NCBI RefSeq assembly: GCF_009806555.1
Contig: NZ_VUOK01000040.1
Span: 211,492-275,491 of the forward strand
Direction of reading: 5' to 3'
Origin: Methylobacterium sp. 2A
GTDB taxonomy: Bacteria > Pseudomonadota > Alphaproteobacteria > Rhizobiales > Beijerinckiaceae
DNA length: 64,000 bases
A model generated the notes under the pieces. That model ran no database searches. It was given only the letters and a program-made list of their open reading frames with translations, and had not been told where the DNA came from. Position numbers and translations under genes: made by a program. Each line of letters opens with the position of its first letter. The stretch's first letter is position 1. Below are positions 40,101 to 48,795 of this stretch, in pieces.

Positions 40101-41537
40101 TCACGCCTTCTCGGCATGCTCGCGGGTGATGAAGGTGAGCCGCACGAGATTCGTAGCCCCGGGCGTGCCGAAGGGCAGGCCGGCCACGACGATCACCCGA
40201 TCCCCCACCGCCGCGAACCGCTCGCGGACCGCGAATTTGGCAGCCCGGAACGACATGTCGTCCACGTCGCTGGCGTCCTTGGTGACGATCGGATGGGTGC
40301 CCCAAGCGAGCGCCAGCCGGCGTGCGGTCTCGCGCCGGGGTGTCAGGGCGATCACGGTGGCGTTCGGGCGCTCGCGCGACAGGCGCAGGGCCGTCGAGCC
40401 GGAACTCGTCCAGGCCATGATGGCGTCGAGGTCGAGGGCGTCCACCATCTGGTGCGCGGCCGCCGCGATCGCGTCGTTGGCCGTGTGATCCGGCGTCGCG
40501 CTTTGTGCCCGGATGATCGACCAGTAGAGCGCGTCCCGCTCCACCTGCTCGGCGATGCGGCTCATCGTTTCCACCGCGGCGATCGGGTGGGCGCCCGAGG
40601 CGCTCTCGGCCGACAGCATCACGGCATCCGCGCCCTCGTAGACCGCGGTGGCGACATCCGAGACCTCGGCGCGGGTCGGGACCGGCGCCGTGATCATCGA
40701 TTCGAGCATCTGGGTCGCGACAACGACCGGCTTGCCCGAGCGCCGGGCGCTGCGGGTGATGCGCTTCTGCACGCCCGGGACCTGCTCCAGCGGCATTTCC
40801 ACGCCGAGATCGCCGCGGGCGACCATCAACCCGTCCGAAATCTCGATGATCTCGTCGAGGCGGGTCAGAGCCTGCGGCTTCTCGATCTTGGCCATCACCA
40901 GGGCCCGGCCGGCGCAGACCTTCTTGACCTCGGCGACGTCCTCGGGCCGCTGCACGAATGAGACGGCGATCCAGTCGGCGCCGGCATTGAGGCCCGCGTC
41001 GAGATCCGCCCGGTCCTTGTCGGTCATGGCCGGCACCGGGATCACCGTATGCGGCAGCGAGACGCCCTTCCGGTTGGAGATGCGGCCGCCGACCTCGACC
41101 CGGGTCACCGCCCGGTTCTCCGACGTCTCGACCACGGACAGCCGCAGCTTGCCGTCATCGAGCAGGATCGCGTGGCCGGGCTCCAGGGCCTGCAGGATCT
41201 CCGGATGCGGCAGGTGGCAGCGCGCGGCATCGCCCGGGGTCGGGTCGCCGTCGAGCACGAAGGTCGCGCCGGCCTCGATCATCGCGGCGCCCTCCGCGAA
41301 GGTGCCGAGCCGCAGCTTCGGCCCCTGCAGATCGACCAGGATCCCGATCGGGCGCTTGGCCTCGCGCTCGACGGTCCGGATCGCCTCGACCTTCTCGGGC
41401 AGCTTTTCCCGGGGAAGATGGCTCATGTTGAGCCGGAACACGTCCACGCCCGCGCGGAACAGCCGCTCGATCATCTCGGGCGAGTCGGAAGCCGGCCCGA
41501 GGGTGGCGACGATCTTCGTGCGGCGCGAGCGTTTCAA
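40101..41537 (-). CDS. pyk: pyruvate kinase
   Basis: Converts PEP and ADP to pyruvate and ATP. The 478-residue protein has the conserved blocks RRTKIVATLGPASDSPEMI (5-23), VDLQGPKLRLG (about 68-78), MAKIEKPQALTRLDEII (about 215-231, active-site Lys), MVARGDLGVEMP (about 236-247) and ATQMLESM. Potassium and magnesium sites look intact. The start ATG at 41537 (MKRSRRTKIVA) has GGAGGATCC upstream. Downstream of the DUF1036 gene on the same strand is the Rhizobiales order; glycerate kinase lies upstream, linking it to glycerate metabolism. Confidence 0.96.
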   Translation of the reverse strand: MKRSRRTKIVATLGPASDSPEMIERLFRAGVDVFRLNMSHLPREKLPEKVEAIRTVEREAKRPIGILVDLQGPKLRLGTFAEGAAMIEAGATFVLDGDPTPGDAARCHLPHPEILQALEPGHAILLDDGKLRLSVVETSENRAVTRVEVGGRISNRKGVSLPHTVIPVPAMTDKDRADLDAGLNAGADWIAVSFVQRPEDVAEVKKVCAGRALVMAKIEKPQALTRLDEIIEISDGLMVARGDLGVEMPLEQVPGVQKRITRSARRSGKPVVVATQMLESMITAPVPTRAEVSDVATAVYEGADAVMLSAESASGAHPIAAVETMSRIAEQVERDALYWSIIRAQSATPDHTANDAIAAAAHQMVDALDLDAIMAWTSSGSTALRLSRERPNATVIALTPRRETARRLALAWGTHPIVTKDASDVDDMSFRAAKFAVRERFAAVGDRVIVVAGLPFGTPGATNLVRLTFITREHAEKA

Positions 41538-41609
41538 GCGGGATCCTCCGGGCGTTCTCAGCGCAAGCCGCCGGGCGTCGTCGGCTCGCGTGACGGGTTG
41601 GGACGTTGA

Positions 41610-42092
41610 CTACGGTTTGGCGGGCGCGTCCGCCCGGTTCGGATCGGTCAGCTGGATGGTCCAGCTCTTCTGCTCGCCGGTATCGACCTCGAAGAAGCCG
41701 TTCCGGTCGTAGCCCCGCGCCAGGCAATCCTCGATCCCACGGATCGTGAATTCCGAGTCGCGGGTGCACATCAGCGAGCGCCCGCTCCACTCGCCGCCGC
41801 GCGAGTAATCCACGGCAAAGACGTAGTAGAAGCGCGCCGCCAGCGCACCCTTGAGCAGCGTCTCACAGGCCTTGGGCGCGAGATCCCACCAGCCCTCCGT
41901 GACCCAGCCCTGCGGATCGCGGTAGCCGAGCGAGATGCCGACCTTGCTCCCCGTCTGGTTGCAGAGGCGCAGGTCGGCCTTCGCGGGGGCCGCGCCGAGG
42001 AGCGCGAAGCCGAGGACCGTGAGGACGGGAAGGAACCGAACCGCCGGGAGGCGAACCTTAATCGACGAGGATGATGCGGCAGTCGTTGACAT
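41610..42092 (-). CDS. secreted DUF1036 protein
   Basis: The 160-residue protein has a basic, Ser-rich start and a signal peptide (hydrophobic core VLTVLGFALLGAAPAKA; cleavage about residue 39) followed by the DUF1036 domain: LRLCNQTGSKVGISLGYRD, a Trp-rich GWVTEGWWDLAPKAC and CTRDSEFTIRGIEDC. Cysteines probably form disulfides in the periplasm. The ATG at 42092 overlaps the glycerate kinase gene by 35 bases; no later start is available. DUF1036 beside pyk is conserved in Rhizobiales, though a functional link is not known. Confidence 0.88.
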   Translation of the reverse strand: MSTTAASSSSIKVRLPAVRFLPVLTVLGFALLGAAPAKADLRLCNQTGSKVGISLGYRDPQGWVTEGWWDLAPKACETLLKGALAARFYYVFAVDYSRGGEWSGRSLMCTRDSEFTIRGIEDCLARGYDRNGFFEVDTGEQKSWTIQLTDPNRADAPAKP

Positions 42093-43377
42093 TGGTACAG
42101 GTCGGGCCGGGGTTCACGAGGTCGCCGAGGGCCGCGAAGAACGCGGTGGAGTCGTTCTGATCCAGCATCGCGGCCGGGTCGAGGCCGGCGGCGCGGGCGC
42201 GCGCCAGGGTGGTGGGATCGACGAGGCCGCCCGCGGGATCGGTGGCGAGGCCGCGGCCGCCATCGGTGCCGTCGGTGTCGGCGCTGATGCCTGAAATGCC
42301 CGGTTCCCCCGCCAGCGCCACCGCGAGCGCCATCGCGTATTCCTGGTTCGGGCCGCCATTGCCCTCCCCCCGGATGGTGACGGTGAGTTCGCCGCCGGAG
42401 ATCAGCGCGACGCGCTGGCCGGCTTGCCTGTAGCGCTTGGCCGCGACGGCGTGCTCGGCGGCGACTTCGCGGGCCTCGCCTTCCAGGTCGGCGCCCAGCA
42501 TCACCGGCTCGTAGCCGGCTGCCCGGGCCGCCTCGGCCGCCGCGTTCAGGGCGTCGATCGGGCGGGCGATGATACGGTATTCCGCCCGGGCGAAGGCCGG
42601 ATCACCCGCCTTCGGGGTCTCGTTGTTGGGGTCGTTGAGCAGGCGCACCGCCTCTTCCGGCAGCGGGATGCCGCGGCGCTCGCAGATGGCGCGGGCATCC
42701 GCCAGGGTGGACGGGTCGGGCACGGTCGGCCCCGAGGCGATCACCGCCGGATCGTCGAAGGGCACGTCCGAGATCGCCAGCGTCAGGACCCGCCGCGCGT
42801 TGCGGGCGGCGAGCGCGAGGCGCCCGCCCTTGATCCGGGAGATATGCTTGCGCACCGTGTTGATCTCGCCGATCGGGGCGCCTGAGCGCAGCATCGCCCG
42901 GGTGATCGCCTGCTTCTCGGTGAGCGTCAGGTCGCCGGCCGGGGCGATCCAGTTGGCCGATCCGCCGCCGGAGAGCAGCACCAGCACCTCGTCGTCCGGC
43001 CCCGCCTCGGTGGCGAGCCGCAGGGCCTCCTTGGTCGCCGCGATGCCGGCCTCGTCGGGGACGGGATGGCCGGCCTCGACCATGTGGATCCCGGGCGCCT
43101 CCCGCCCGTAGCCGTGGCGCGCCACCGCGAGCCCGACGATCCGGTCGTCGCCGAGCCCGTGCTGCTGGCGGTAGAACCGGCTCGCCACGGCGCTCATGCT
43201 GCCCGCGGCCTTGCCTGCACCTAAGATAATCAGCCGTCCTGGGCTCGGCTCGGGCAGGTGCGGCGGCAGGGCGAGATCGGGATGCGCTGCTCGGATCGCC
43301 GCCGTGAGGAGGCTGTCGAGGAGCGCACGCTGGGCCTGAATCGCGGGATCGACGGCGGGCGCGGCAGTCTCGGTCAT
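42058..43377 (-). CDS. gckA: glycerate 2-kinase (MOFRL/TtuD family)
   Basis: Phosphorylates glycerate to 2-phosphoglycerate; in methylotrophs using the serine cycle this step joins the cycle to central metabolism. The 439-residue protein matches the DUF4147/MOFRL family: LIILGAGKAAGSM near 49-61, VLLSGGGSANWIAPAGDLTL near 110-129, and C-terminal DTDGTDGGRG and NDSTAFFAALGDLV motifs. The start ATG at 43377 (MTETAAPAVD). Older literature calls some members hydroxypyruvate reductase (TtuD). The gene lies between DUF1036 and N-formylglutamate amidohydrolase, two usual neighbours, so it looks inserted. Gene name is by family, not by detailed comparison. Confidence 0.88.
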   Translation of the reverse strand: MTETAAPAVDPAIQAQRALLDSLLTAAIRAAHPDLALPPHLPEPSPGRLIILGAGKAAGSMSAVASRFYRQQHGLGDDRIVGLAVARHGYGREAPGIHMVEAGHPVPDEAGIAATKEALRLATEAGPDDEVLVLLSGGGSANWIAPAGDLTLTEKQAITRAMLRSGAPIGEINTVRKHISRIKGGRLALAARNARRVLTLAISDVPFDDPAVIASGPTVPDPSTLADARAICERRGIPLPEEAVRLLNDPNNETPKAGDPAFARAEYRIIARPIDALNAAAEAARAAGYEPVMLGADLEGEAREVAAEHAVAAKRYRQAGQRVALISGGELTVTIRGEGNGGPNQEYAMALAVALAGEPGISGISADTDGTDGGRGLATDPAGGLVDPTTLARARAAGLDPAAMLDQNDSTAFFAALGDLVNPGPTCTNVNDCRIILVD

Positions 43378-43555
43378 GGCGTCGGACGGGCTCCTCTCTT
43401 GACCCGATCGCACGATCCCCGCCCGTTTCTTGCCTGGGCGGCGGGCCCGTTTCTTGCCGTGAGCGCACGATCCTTGATAGGTGATCTGCCCGAGCCTTCG
43501 CCCCACGGCAAGCGCCATCGGCGCCCCCGCACAGATTGGAAGACCTGGGAGCCCC

Positions 43556-44317
43556 GTGACCTGTCCGGAGACTGAAGCGGCCGCCGCACCGCATCCCTGC
43601 GAGATCATACCCGGCGATCCGGCCTGCGGCCTCGTCATCGCCTGCGATCACGCTTCGAACTACGTGCCGCCGGATATCGATCTCGGGCTTCCGGCCTCCG
43701 AATTCGCGCGGCACATCGCCTACGACATCGGCGCCGCCGCGGTGACGCGGAGCCTGGCGGCGCAGCTCGGCGCCCCCGCGATCCTGACCAATTTCTCACG
43801 CCTGATCATCGACCCGAACCGGGGCCGCGCCGACCCGACGCTGGTGATGCGCCTGTCCGACGGCGCGGTGGTGCCGGGCAATGCCCGGATCGACGCGGCC
43901 GGCAAGCAGGCGCGGATCGCCCGCTTCTACGCGCCGTTCGACGCCGCCATCGACGCGGCGATCGCTGCCGCCGAGGCTGCCGGTCGGCCGCCCGCGATCC
44001 TGACCATGCACAGTTTCACACCGTACTGGCGCGGCATTCCGAGGCCCTGGCAGGTCGGCATCCTGTACGACCGCGACGAGCGCTTCTCCCGGCCGCTGAT
44101 CGAGGCGCTCCAGGCCGATCCGGCGGGGCTGACTGTCGGCGACAACCAGCCCTATGGCGGCGGTCTGCCGGGCGACACGATCGACCGCCACGCCACCGCG
44201 CGGGGCCTGCCGAACGCGCTCGTGGAAATCCGCCAGGATCTGATCGCCGCCGAGGCCGGTCAGGCGGAATGGGCGGACCGCTTCGCCCGGATCCTCCGGC
44301 CGCTGATGGCGGCTTGA
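43556..44317 (+). CDS. N-formylglutamate amidohydrolase family protein
   Basis: Predicted zinc-type hydrolase releasing formate from N-formylglutamate-like compounds. The 253-residue protein contains the family motifs ACDHASNYVPPDIDLGL (about 23-39, first metal His), FSRLIIDPNRG (about 73-83), MHSFTP (about 145) and NALVEIRQDLI (about 222). I chose the GTG at 43556 with a GGGAG ribosome site; an earlier GTG at 43481 adds 25 unlike residues. It is divergent from the glycerate kinase gene and stands before DUF1244 and gapR, a conserved Rhizobiales trio. Confidence 0.88.
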   Translation: MTCPETEAAAAPHPCEIIPGDPACGLVIACDHASNYVPPDIDLGLPASEFARHIAYDIGAAAVTRSLAAQLGAPAILTNFSRLIIDPNRGRADPTLVMRLSDGAVVPGNARIDAAGKQARIARFYAPFDAAIDAAIAAAEAAGRPPAILTMHSFTPYWRGIPRPWQVGILYDRDERFSRPLIEALQADPAGLTVGDNQPYGGGLPGDTIDRHATARGLPNALVEIRQDLIAAEAGQAEWADRFARILRPLMAA

Positions 44318-44373
44318 TCCCGGCCTCTGCGATCCCGAGATCCAGTGCGCTCCCGAAGTCAGGCAGGCGATTG

Positions 44374-44682
44374 ATGAACGATCTCGAAGAACGCACGCGC
44401 ATCGAACTCGAAGCGGCGGTGTTTCGCCGGCTGGTGGCGCATCTGCGCACGCGCACCGACGTCCAGAACATCGATCTGATGAATCTGGCGGGCTTCTGCC
44501 GGAACTGCCTGTCCAACTGGCTGAAGGATGCCGCCGACGAAAAGGGCGTGGCGCTCACCAAGGATGCGAGCCGCGAGGCGGTCTACGGCATGCCGTATAA
44601 TGAATGGAAGGCGAAGTATCAGGCCGAGGCCAGCGCCGCGCAGCAGGCGGGCTTCGCCGCCAATCAGGCCAAGGGGCATTGA
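44374..44682 (+). CDS. DUF1244 family protein
   Basis: The 102-residue protein has the distinctive DUF1244 block DLMNLAGFCRNCLSNWLKDAADEKGVALTKDASREAVYGMPYNEWK (about 34-79), in which two conserved cysteines (CRNC) and a tyrosine stand out. Structures of the family show a small helical fold; function unknown. Start ATG at 44374. It lies between N-formylglutamate amidohydrolase and gapR and is probably cotranscribed with them. Confidence 0.88.
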   Translation: MNDLEERTRIELEAAVFRRLVAHLRTRTDVQNIDLMNLAGFCRNCLSNWLKDAADEKGVALTKDASREAVYGMPYNEWKAKYQAEASAAQQAGFAANQAKGH

Positions 44683-44770
44683 GCCGCCGCGAATCGGTTC
44701 AGCTTCCGGTAAGTTCGCCCCGTTAACCACGGGTCAGGGCGCAACTGCGCCGTGTAGTCCGGAGAGCTCC

Positions 44771-45064
44771 ATGAACGCCCATTCGATGCCCACCGCCGCC
44801 CAGCGGCCCGGCGGCGACGTCTCGTCGGCCGAAGGCGTGGCCGCCGACGAGCTGAAGCAGTTCATCGAGCGCCTGGAGCGTCTGGAGGAGGAGAAGGCCG
44901 GCATCATGGGCGACATCAAGGAGGTGTTCGCCGAGCTGAAGGGCCGGGGCTTCGACGCCAAGGCGGTGCGCACCATCCTGCGGATCCGCAAGCAGGATCA
45001 CAGCGAGCGCCAGGAGCAGGAGGCCATCCTCGAGCTCTACATGCAGGCGCTCGGCATGGCGTAG
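44771..45064 (+). CDS. gapR: GapR-like nucleoid-associated protein (DUF2312/UPF0335)
   Basis: The 97-residue protein has the DUF2312 domain (LKQFIERLERLEEEKAGIMGDIKEVFAELKGRGFDAKAVRTILRIRKQ). In Caulobacter this family member, GapR, clamps over-twisted DNA ahead of replication and transcription forks and binds AT-rich DNA. The long helix with heptads at the start and the basic turn after residue 55 match. Start ATG at 44771 with a GGAGAGCTCC site. A strong hairpin terminator follows the stop by about 10 bases. Confidence 0.9.
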   Translation: MNAHSMPTAAQRPGGDVSSAEGVAADELKQFIERLERLEEEKAGIMGDIKEVFAELKGRGFDAKAVRTILRIRKQDHSERQEQEAILELYMQALGMA

Positions 45065-45073
45065 GCGGCTTTG

Positions 45074-45102
45074 CCCGTGCCGGTTATCGCATCCGGCACG
45101 GG
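45074..45102 (+). terminator. hairpin terminator after gapR
   Basis: Perfect 10-base arms CCCGTGCCGG / CCGGCACGGG with a 9-base loop lie 10 bases after the gapR stop. A T-run is absent. Confidence 0.7.
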
Positions 45103-45180
45103 GCTCCGCTGCCGCAACGCATGTTTGAGCATGCGCGGGTGAACGTACGCCGCTCACGGGGACAGACGTCCAAACCTCGC

Positions 45181-45293
45181 CCTCATCCTGAGGCGCCAAA
45201 GCGCAGCGGAGGCCTCGAAGGAGGCCTCCAGCCAGCACTGCGATCCCTGGACGCCCCCTGCGAGGCCCGCTTCGCGGTCACCTCAGGATGAGG
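45181..45293. repeat. palindromic intergenic repeat (CCTCATCCTGAGG type)
   Basis: Outer arms CCTCATCCTGAGG (45181-45193) and CCTCAGGATGAGG (45281-45293) are perfect inverted copies. Inside, GGAGGCCTC-GAAG-GAGGCCTCC (45208-45229) forms a second perfect hairpin. Such REP/BIME-like palindromes occur between genes in Rhizobiales genomes. It lies between the convergent gapR and phosphodiesterase genes and may contribute to mRNA end formation. Confidence 0.75.
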
Positions 45294-45335
45294 TTTCCTC
45301 TTGGGATGACAGGTCCACTCAGCGCACTGGCATCG

Positions 45336-47168
45336 TCAGTGGGCCTTGGCCGGCGCCGAAGACCCTTCGTCGATCAGACCCAGCGTCCGCCCCGGATATC
45401 CGGCGGTGTCGAAATAGCGGGTCTCGCCGACCGTCTGATAGCGCAGGATTGTGGTCAGGCCGGTGGCGTCCGGTTCCGAGCGCAGGACCCGGCTCTCCGC
45501 CTGCGGCGTCGCGCCGTTCGCCAGCGCCTCCGTGAGAACCCGGCCGACCAGCGTGCCTTTGGCGGGGATGGTCAGATCGAGGATCCGCGCGATCGTCTTG
45601 CCGAGATCGGCGTTGCTCGCCGGTACCGGGCTCTCAAGGCCGGCGCGGAAGCTCGGGCCCGCAGCGCCCATGACGTTGCGCGTATCGGACCGCGAGAAGC
45701 TGCCATGCATGCCCTGGCCCTGCTGCAGCACCGTGTCGGAGACCTCGACACCGCAGGTGGTCGGATCGGCGCAGCCGGTGGAGAAGCTCCGGAAGTTGAC
45801 CACGATGGCGGGCATCGGCGTCAGGGCCGAACCGTCCAGCGCGATGGCCGAGAGCGGCAGCGTCCCCGCGATCGGACCCAGAGCAGCGCTCACGAACAGC
45901 CCGCTGACGTAATCCTGCCTGGACAGGGCCTCGACCACGCGCTGGGCCAGGGCCCTGTCTCCGTTCGGGATGTAGACGAGGTCCGAGCCGCCATTGGCCG
46001 CCACCACCACGTCGGGCTTGGCCGGGTCCGTGCCGATCAGGCCGTTCGCCCGGCTCGGGAAGCTGCCGGCCCCGAGCTTGGCACCCTTGGCGTCCGGATC
46101 GAACAGGGTGAGACCCAGGGCGTGGGCGATGTCGATGGCGAGGAAGCCCGGCGGCAGCTGGCGGCTCGGCACGCCCTTGTAGCTCTGGGTCGCCGCGAAG
46201 CTGGTCGCGCTCTCCTTGGAGATGGTCGAGAAGCCGTGATCCGAGGTCAGGATCACGTCGGTCGTCTCCGCGAGACCCTGATCCTTCAGCGCGGCCAGCA
46301 GGGTGGCGAGGTTGGTGTCGGCGTTCCGGATCGCCGCGAGGGTGGTCGGACCGTTGATGCCCGGAACCAGCCGCCCGAGACTGTCGCCCTGGTTGTGCTG
46401 CGTTCCGTCCGGGTCGCGCGACCAGAAGACCAGCACGAACGGCTTCCTGCGATCCTTGAACAGCGGCAGCACCGCCTTGGTGGCGACGTCCGCGAAGTAG
46501 GCCTGCTGCTCGACGTTGGCTGAGAGCGTCCCCGGCGTCTCGGCATCGCCGGACGGGCCGTTGGCGCCGCGGGTCGGCGCCTGCACGGGCAGGCCGACCG
46601 CAGCCAGGCGCGCCTTGATCTCGTCGCCCAGCGGGATCCCGCCCGCGCGCCCCGTGCTGTCGTCGATCAGGATCGTCTCCTGACCCGAGCGGGCGGTGTG
46701 ATCGAAGACCGTGGACGGGCCGAGCTTGCCGATGCTGGCGGTCGACAGCCCCTTGGCGTGGGCCGCCCGGAGGATCGTCTGCTCGTTCAGATAATTGCCG
46801 GCGAAATGCTCGTCGACATCGCCGAGGACGGGGTCGTTCTCCAGGAACGGCGTGAGGCTCTCGCCCGCGCCCGGGACCGGGAAGGCCGTGTAGATCGTGT
46901 TCCCGAACTGGCCGGTATCGCCGAGCATGTGCCCCGTCGATATCGCGGTGGCGTTCGGCATCGTGAAGGTCGGGAACAGGGAATGGGTGTTGGTGAACCG
47001 CACGCCGGACGTCATCAGCCGGTCCATGGTCGGCGCGTTGGCGGCATTCACCATGCCGTAGCGCAGACCGTCGGCGACGAAGAGCACGACGTTACGGGGC
47101 TCGGCCTGCGCTCCGGACGCAGCCAGGAGCCCCAATCCGATCAGGCAGGAAGTGAGTGCGCGCCGCAC
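45336..47168 (-). CDS. secreted alkaline phosphatase-superfamily phosphodiesterase
   Basis: The product is 610 residues when started at the GTG at 47168, which has a GGAGATTC ribosome site and gives an exact signal peptide (MRRALTSCLIGLGLLAASGAQA). An ATG at 47213 would add 15 residues before it. The mature part has the nucleotide pyrophosphatase/sulfatase fold: FVADGLRYGMVNAANAP (metal Asp), FPTFTMPNATAISTGH (Thr or Asn nucleophile region), FWSRDPDGTQHNQGDS and LTSDHGFSTI (metal His/Asp). Substrate unknown; candidates are nucleotides or phosphate esters in the periplasm. A related family carries out phosphodiester hydrolysis in phosphate starvation, but no Pho box was seen. Confidence 0.82.
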   Translation of the reverse strand: MRRALTSCLIGLGLLAASGAQAEPRNVVLFVADGLRYGMVNAANAPTMDRLMTSGVRFTNTHSLFPTFTMPNATAISTGHMLGDTGQFGNTIYTAFPVPGAGESLTPFLENDPVLGDVDEHFAGNYLNEQTILRAAHAKGLSTASIGKLGPSTVFDHTARSGQETILIDDSTGRAGGIPLGDEIKARLAAVGLPVQAPTRGANGPSGDAETPGTLSANVEQQAYFADVATKAVLPLFKDRRKPFVLVFWSRDPDGTQHNQGDSLGRLVPGINGPTTLAAIRNADTNLATLLAALKDQGLAETTDVILTSDHGFSTISKESATSFAATQSYKGVPSRQLPPGFLAIDIAHALGLTLFDPDAKGAKLGAGSFPSRANGLIGTDPAKPDVVVAANGGSDLVYIPNGDRALAQRVVEALSRQDYVSGLFVSAALGPIAGTLPLSAIALDGSALTPMPAIVVNFRSFSTGCADPTTCGVEVSDTVLQQGQGMHGSFSRSDTRNVMGAAGPSFRAGLESPVPASNADLGKTIARILDLTIPAKGTLVGRVLTEALANGATPQAESRVLRSEPDATGLTTILRYQTVGETRYFDTAGYPGRTLGLIDEGSSAPAKAH

Positions 47169-47213
47169 GACGAATCTCCGATTGTTCCGGAGACCGGGGT
47201 GAGCGGAGCCCAT

Positions 47214-47440
47214 GACAGGCGCGTGACAGGGGGCTTGGGGACCGCCGTTTCTCCCCTCTGCGGGGCAGGCCGGGTCGGGAGAGGGAAGCGACGGCGCAGG
47301 ATAAGCGCTGGCCTTCATGAAGGCTGCGCCCCGTTCTGAACCCGGGTTCCCCTCCCCCGCAGAGGGGGGAGGGAGGGGGCGTCGCGGGTTCCCGTTCGGG
47401 GGATGCGGGCTCGGCTGCCGCATCCCCGTCGCGCTCAGCC
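47214..47440. repeat. intergenic gap with R2-type palindromic repeat
   Basis: The gap between the phosphodiesterase and asd genes contains CTCCCCTCTGCGGGG, GGTCGGGAGAGGG followed by GCGACGG and GCAGGATAA, then a reverse C-rich block CCCCTCCCCCGCAGAGGGGGG. The same order (GGTCGGGAGAGGG, GCGACGG, GCAGAATAA) is seen at 56763-56795, so this is a second repeat family, called R2 here. As a whole it can fold into a long imperfect hairpin. No gene is present. Confidence 0.7.
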
Positions 47441-48478
47441 TCAGGCCGCGCGCTTGGCGCCGTTGAGCAGCTTCCGGTTCACCAGCACCTCGGCGATCTG
47501 CACCGCGTTGAGCGCCGCGCCCTTGCGCAGGTTGTCCGAGACGCACCAGAAGTTCAGGCCGTTCTCGATGGTCGCGTCCTCGCGGATGCGCGAGATGTAG
47601 GTCGCGTCCTCGCCCGCCGCCTCGTGAGGCGTCATGTAGCCGCCGTTCTCGCGCTTATCGATCACCAGCACGCCGGGGGCGGCGCGCAGGATCTCGGTGG
47701 CCTGCTCGGGTGAGAGCGGACGCTCGAACTCGACGTTCACCGCTTCCGCATGGCCGATGAAGACCGGGACGCGGACGGCGGTCGCCGTCAGCTTGATCTT
47801 CGGATCGAGCATCTTCTTGGTCTCGGCGACCATCTTCCACTCTTCCTTCGTGTAGCCATCCTCCATGAACACGTCGATGTGGGGGATGACGTTGAAGGCG
47901 ATCCGCTTGGTGAACTTGCCGCCCTGCTTGATCTCGCCGGCGGTGAACACGGCGCGGGTCTGGTTGAACAGCTCGTCCATCGCCTCCTTGCCGGCGCCGG
48001 AGACCGACTGGTAGGTCGAGACCACGACGCGCTTGATCGTGGCCGCCTCGTGCAGGGGCTTGAGCGCGACGACCAGCTGCGCGGTCGAGCAGTTCGGGTT
48101 GGCGATGATGTTGCGCTTGGTAAAGCCCGCCACCGCGTCGGCATTCACCTCGGGCACGATCAGCGGCACGTCGGCGTCGTAGCGGAACGCCGAGGAATTA
48201 TCGATCACCACGCAGCCCTGCTGGCCGATGCGCGGCGACCACTCCTTCGAGGTCTCGCCACCGGCCGACATCAGGCAGATGTCGGTGTCGGAGAAATCGT
48301 AGGAATCCAGCGTTTTGACCTTGAGCGTCTTGTCGCCGAAGGAGACCTCCTGGCCCTGGCTGCGGCGCGAGGCCAGAGCCACGACCTCGTCGGCGGGGAA
48401 AGCCCGCTCGGCCAGGATATCGAGCATCTCGCGGCCCACGTTGCCCGTGGCGCCGACGACGGCGACCTTGTAACCCAT
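47441..48478 (-). CDS. asd: aspartate-semialdehyde dehydrogenase
   Basis: NADPH-dependent reduction of aspartyl phosphate to aspartate semialdehyde, the second step of the lysine/DAP and threonine branch. The 345-residue protein has GATGNVGREML (9-19), the catalytic Cys130 in NPNCSTAQLV, VVSTYQSVSGAGKEAMDEL (about 155-173) and a histidine region near 240-250 (FIGHAEAVNVEF). Start ATG at 48478. It stands alone on the minus strand, although lysC and dapB of the same pathway are elsewhere in this window. Confidence 0.96.
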   Translation of the reverse strand: MGYKVAVVGATGNVGREMLDILAERAFPADEVVALASRRSQGQEVSFGDKTLKVKTLDSYDFSDTDICLMSAGGETSKEWSPRIGQQGCVVIDNSSAFRYDADVPLIVPEVNADAVAGFTKRNIIANPNCSTAQLVVALKPLHEAATIKRVVVSTYQSVSGAGKEAMDELFNQTRAVFTAGEIKQGGKFTKRIAFNVIPHIDVFMEDGYTKEEWKMVAETKKMLDPKIKLTATAVRVPVFIGHAEAVNVEFERPLSPEQATEILRAAPGVLVIDKRENGGYMTPHEAAGEDATYISRIREDATIENGLNFWCVSDNLRKGAALNAVQIAEVLVNRKLLNGAKRAA

Positions 48479-48795
48479 CTCTCGTCTCCGCGCGGAAAAC
48501 CCCGACCGATCCGGGCGCCGCGCTCCTGCCAGTCATATCGGCCGAAGGATCGTTCGTGCCGGACAGCGCCCGCCAAACGGACGCGGCCGCAGATCACGTC
48601 CTCGACGGAGGTGGGATCGACGGCCTGTCCGAGCAAGGCGCGCATGGGAGAGCGCTGTCAAGGCCGACAATGAGGCAACGATCGATTCACCCTGAAGCGG
48701 GGAATCCGGTGACGACATTGGGACCGCCAGGGGAATTCAATCCTTAGCCCTGACGATCGCCGGCGGATTACGAGGTTCTCCGTCCGCGGGATGTC
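48479..48795. other. divergent non-coding gap upstream of asd
   Basis: About 320 bases containing the asd promoter and the start region of the following plus-strand unknown gene. Short plus-strand frames here lack ribosome sites and conserved features. Nothing else was recognised. Confidence 0.5.

Noticed and set aside
39921..40961. Plus-strand frame covering the 236-bp element and the pyk gene
   Set aside because: Antisense of pyk and non-coding repeat; no protein features.
47214..47546. Extended start of the phosphodiesterase at 47546
   Set aside because: It would pass through the R2 repeat and leave the signal peptide internal; the GTG at 47168 is much better.
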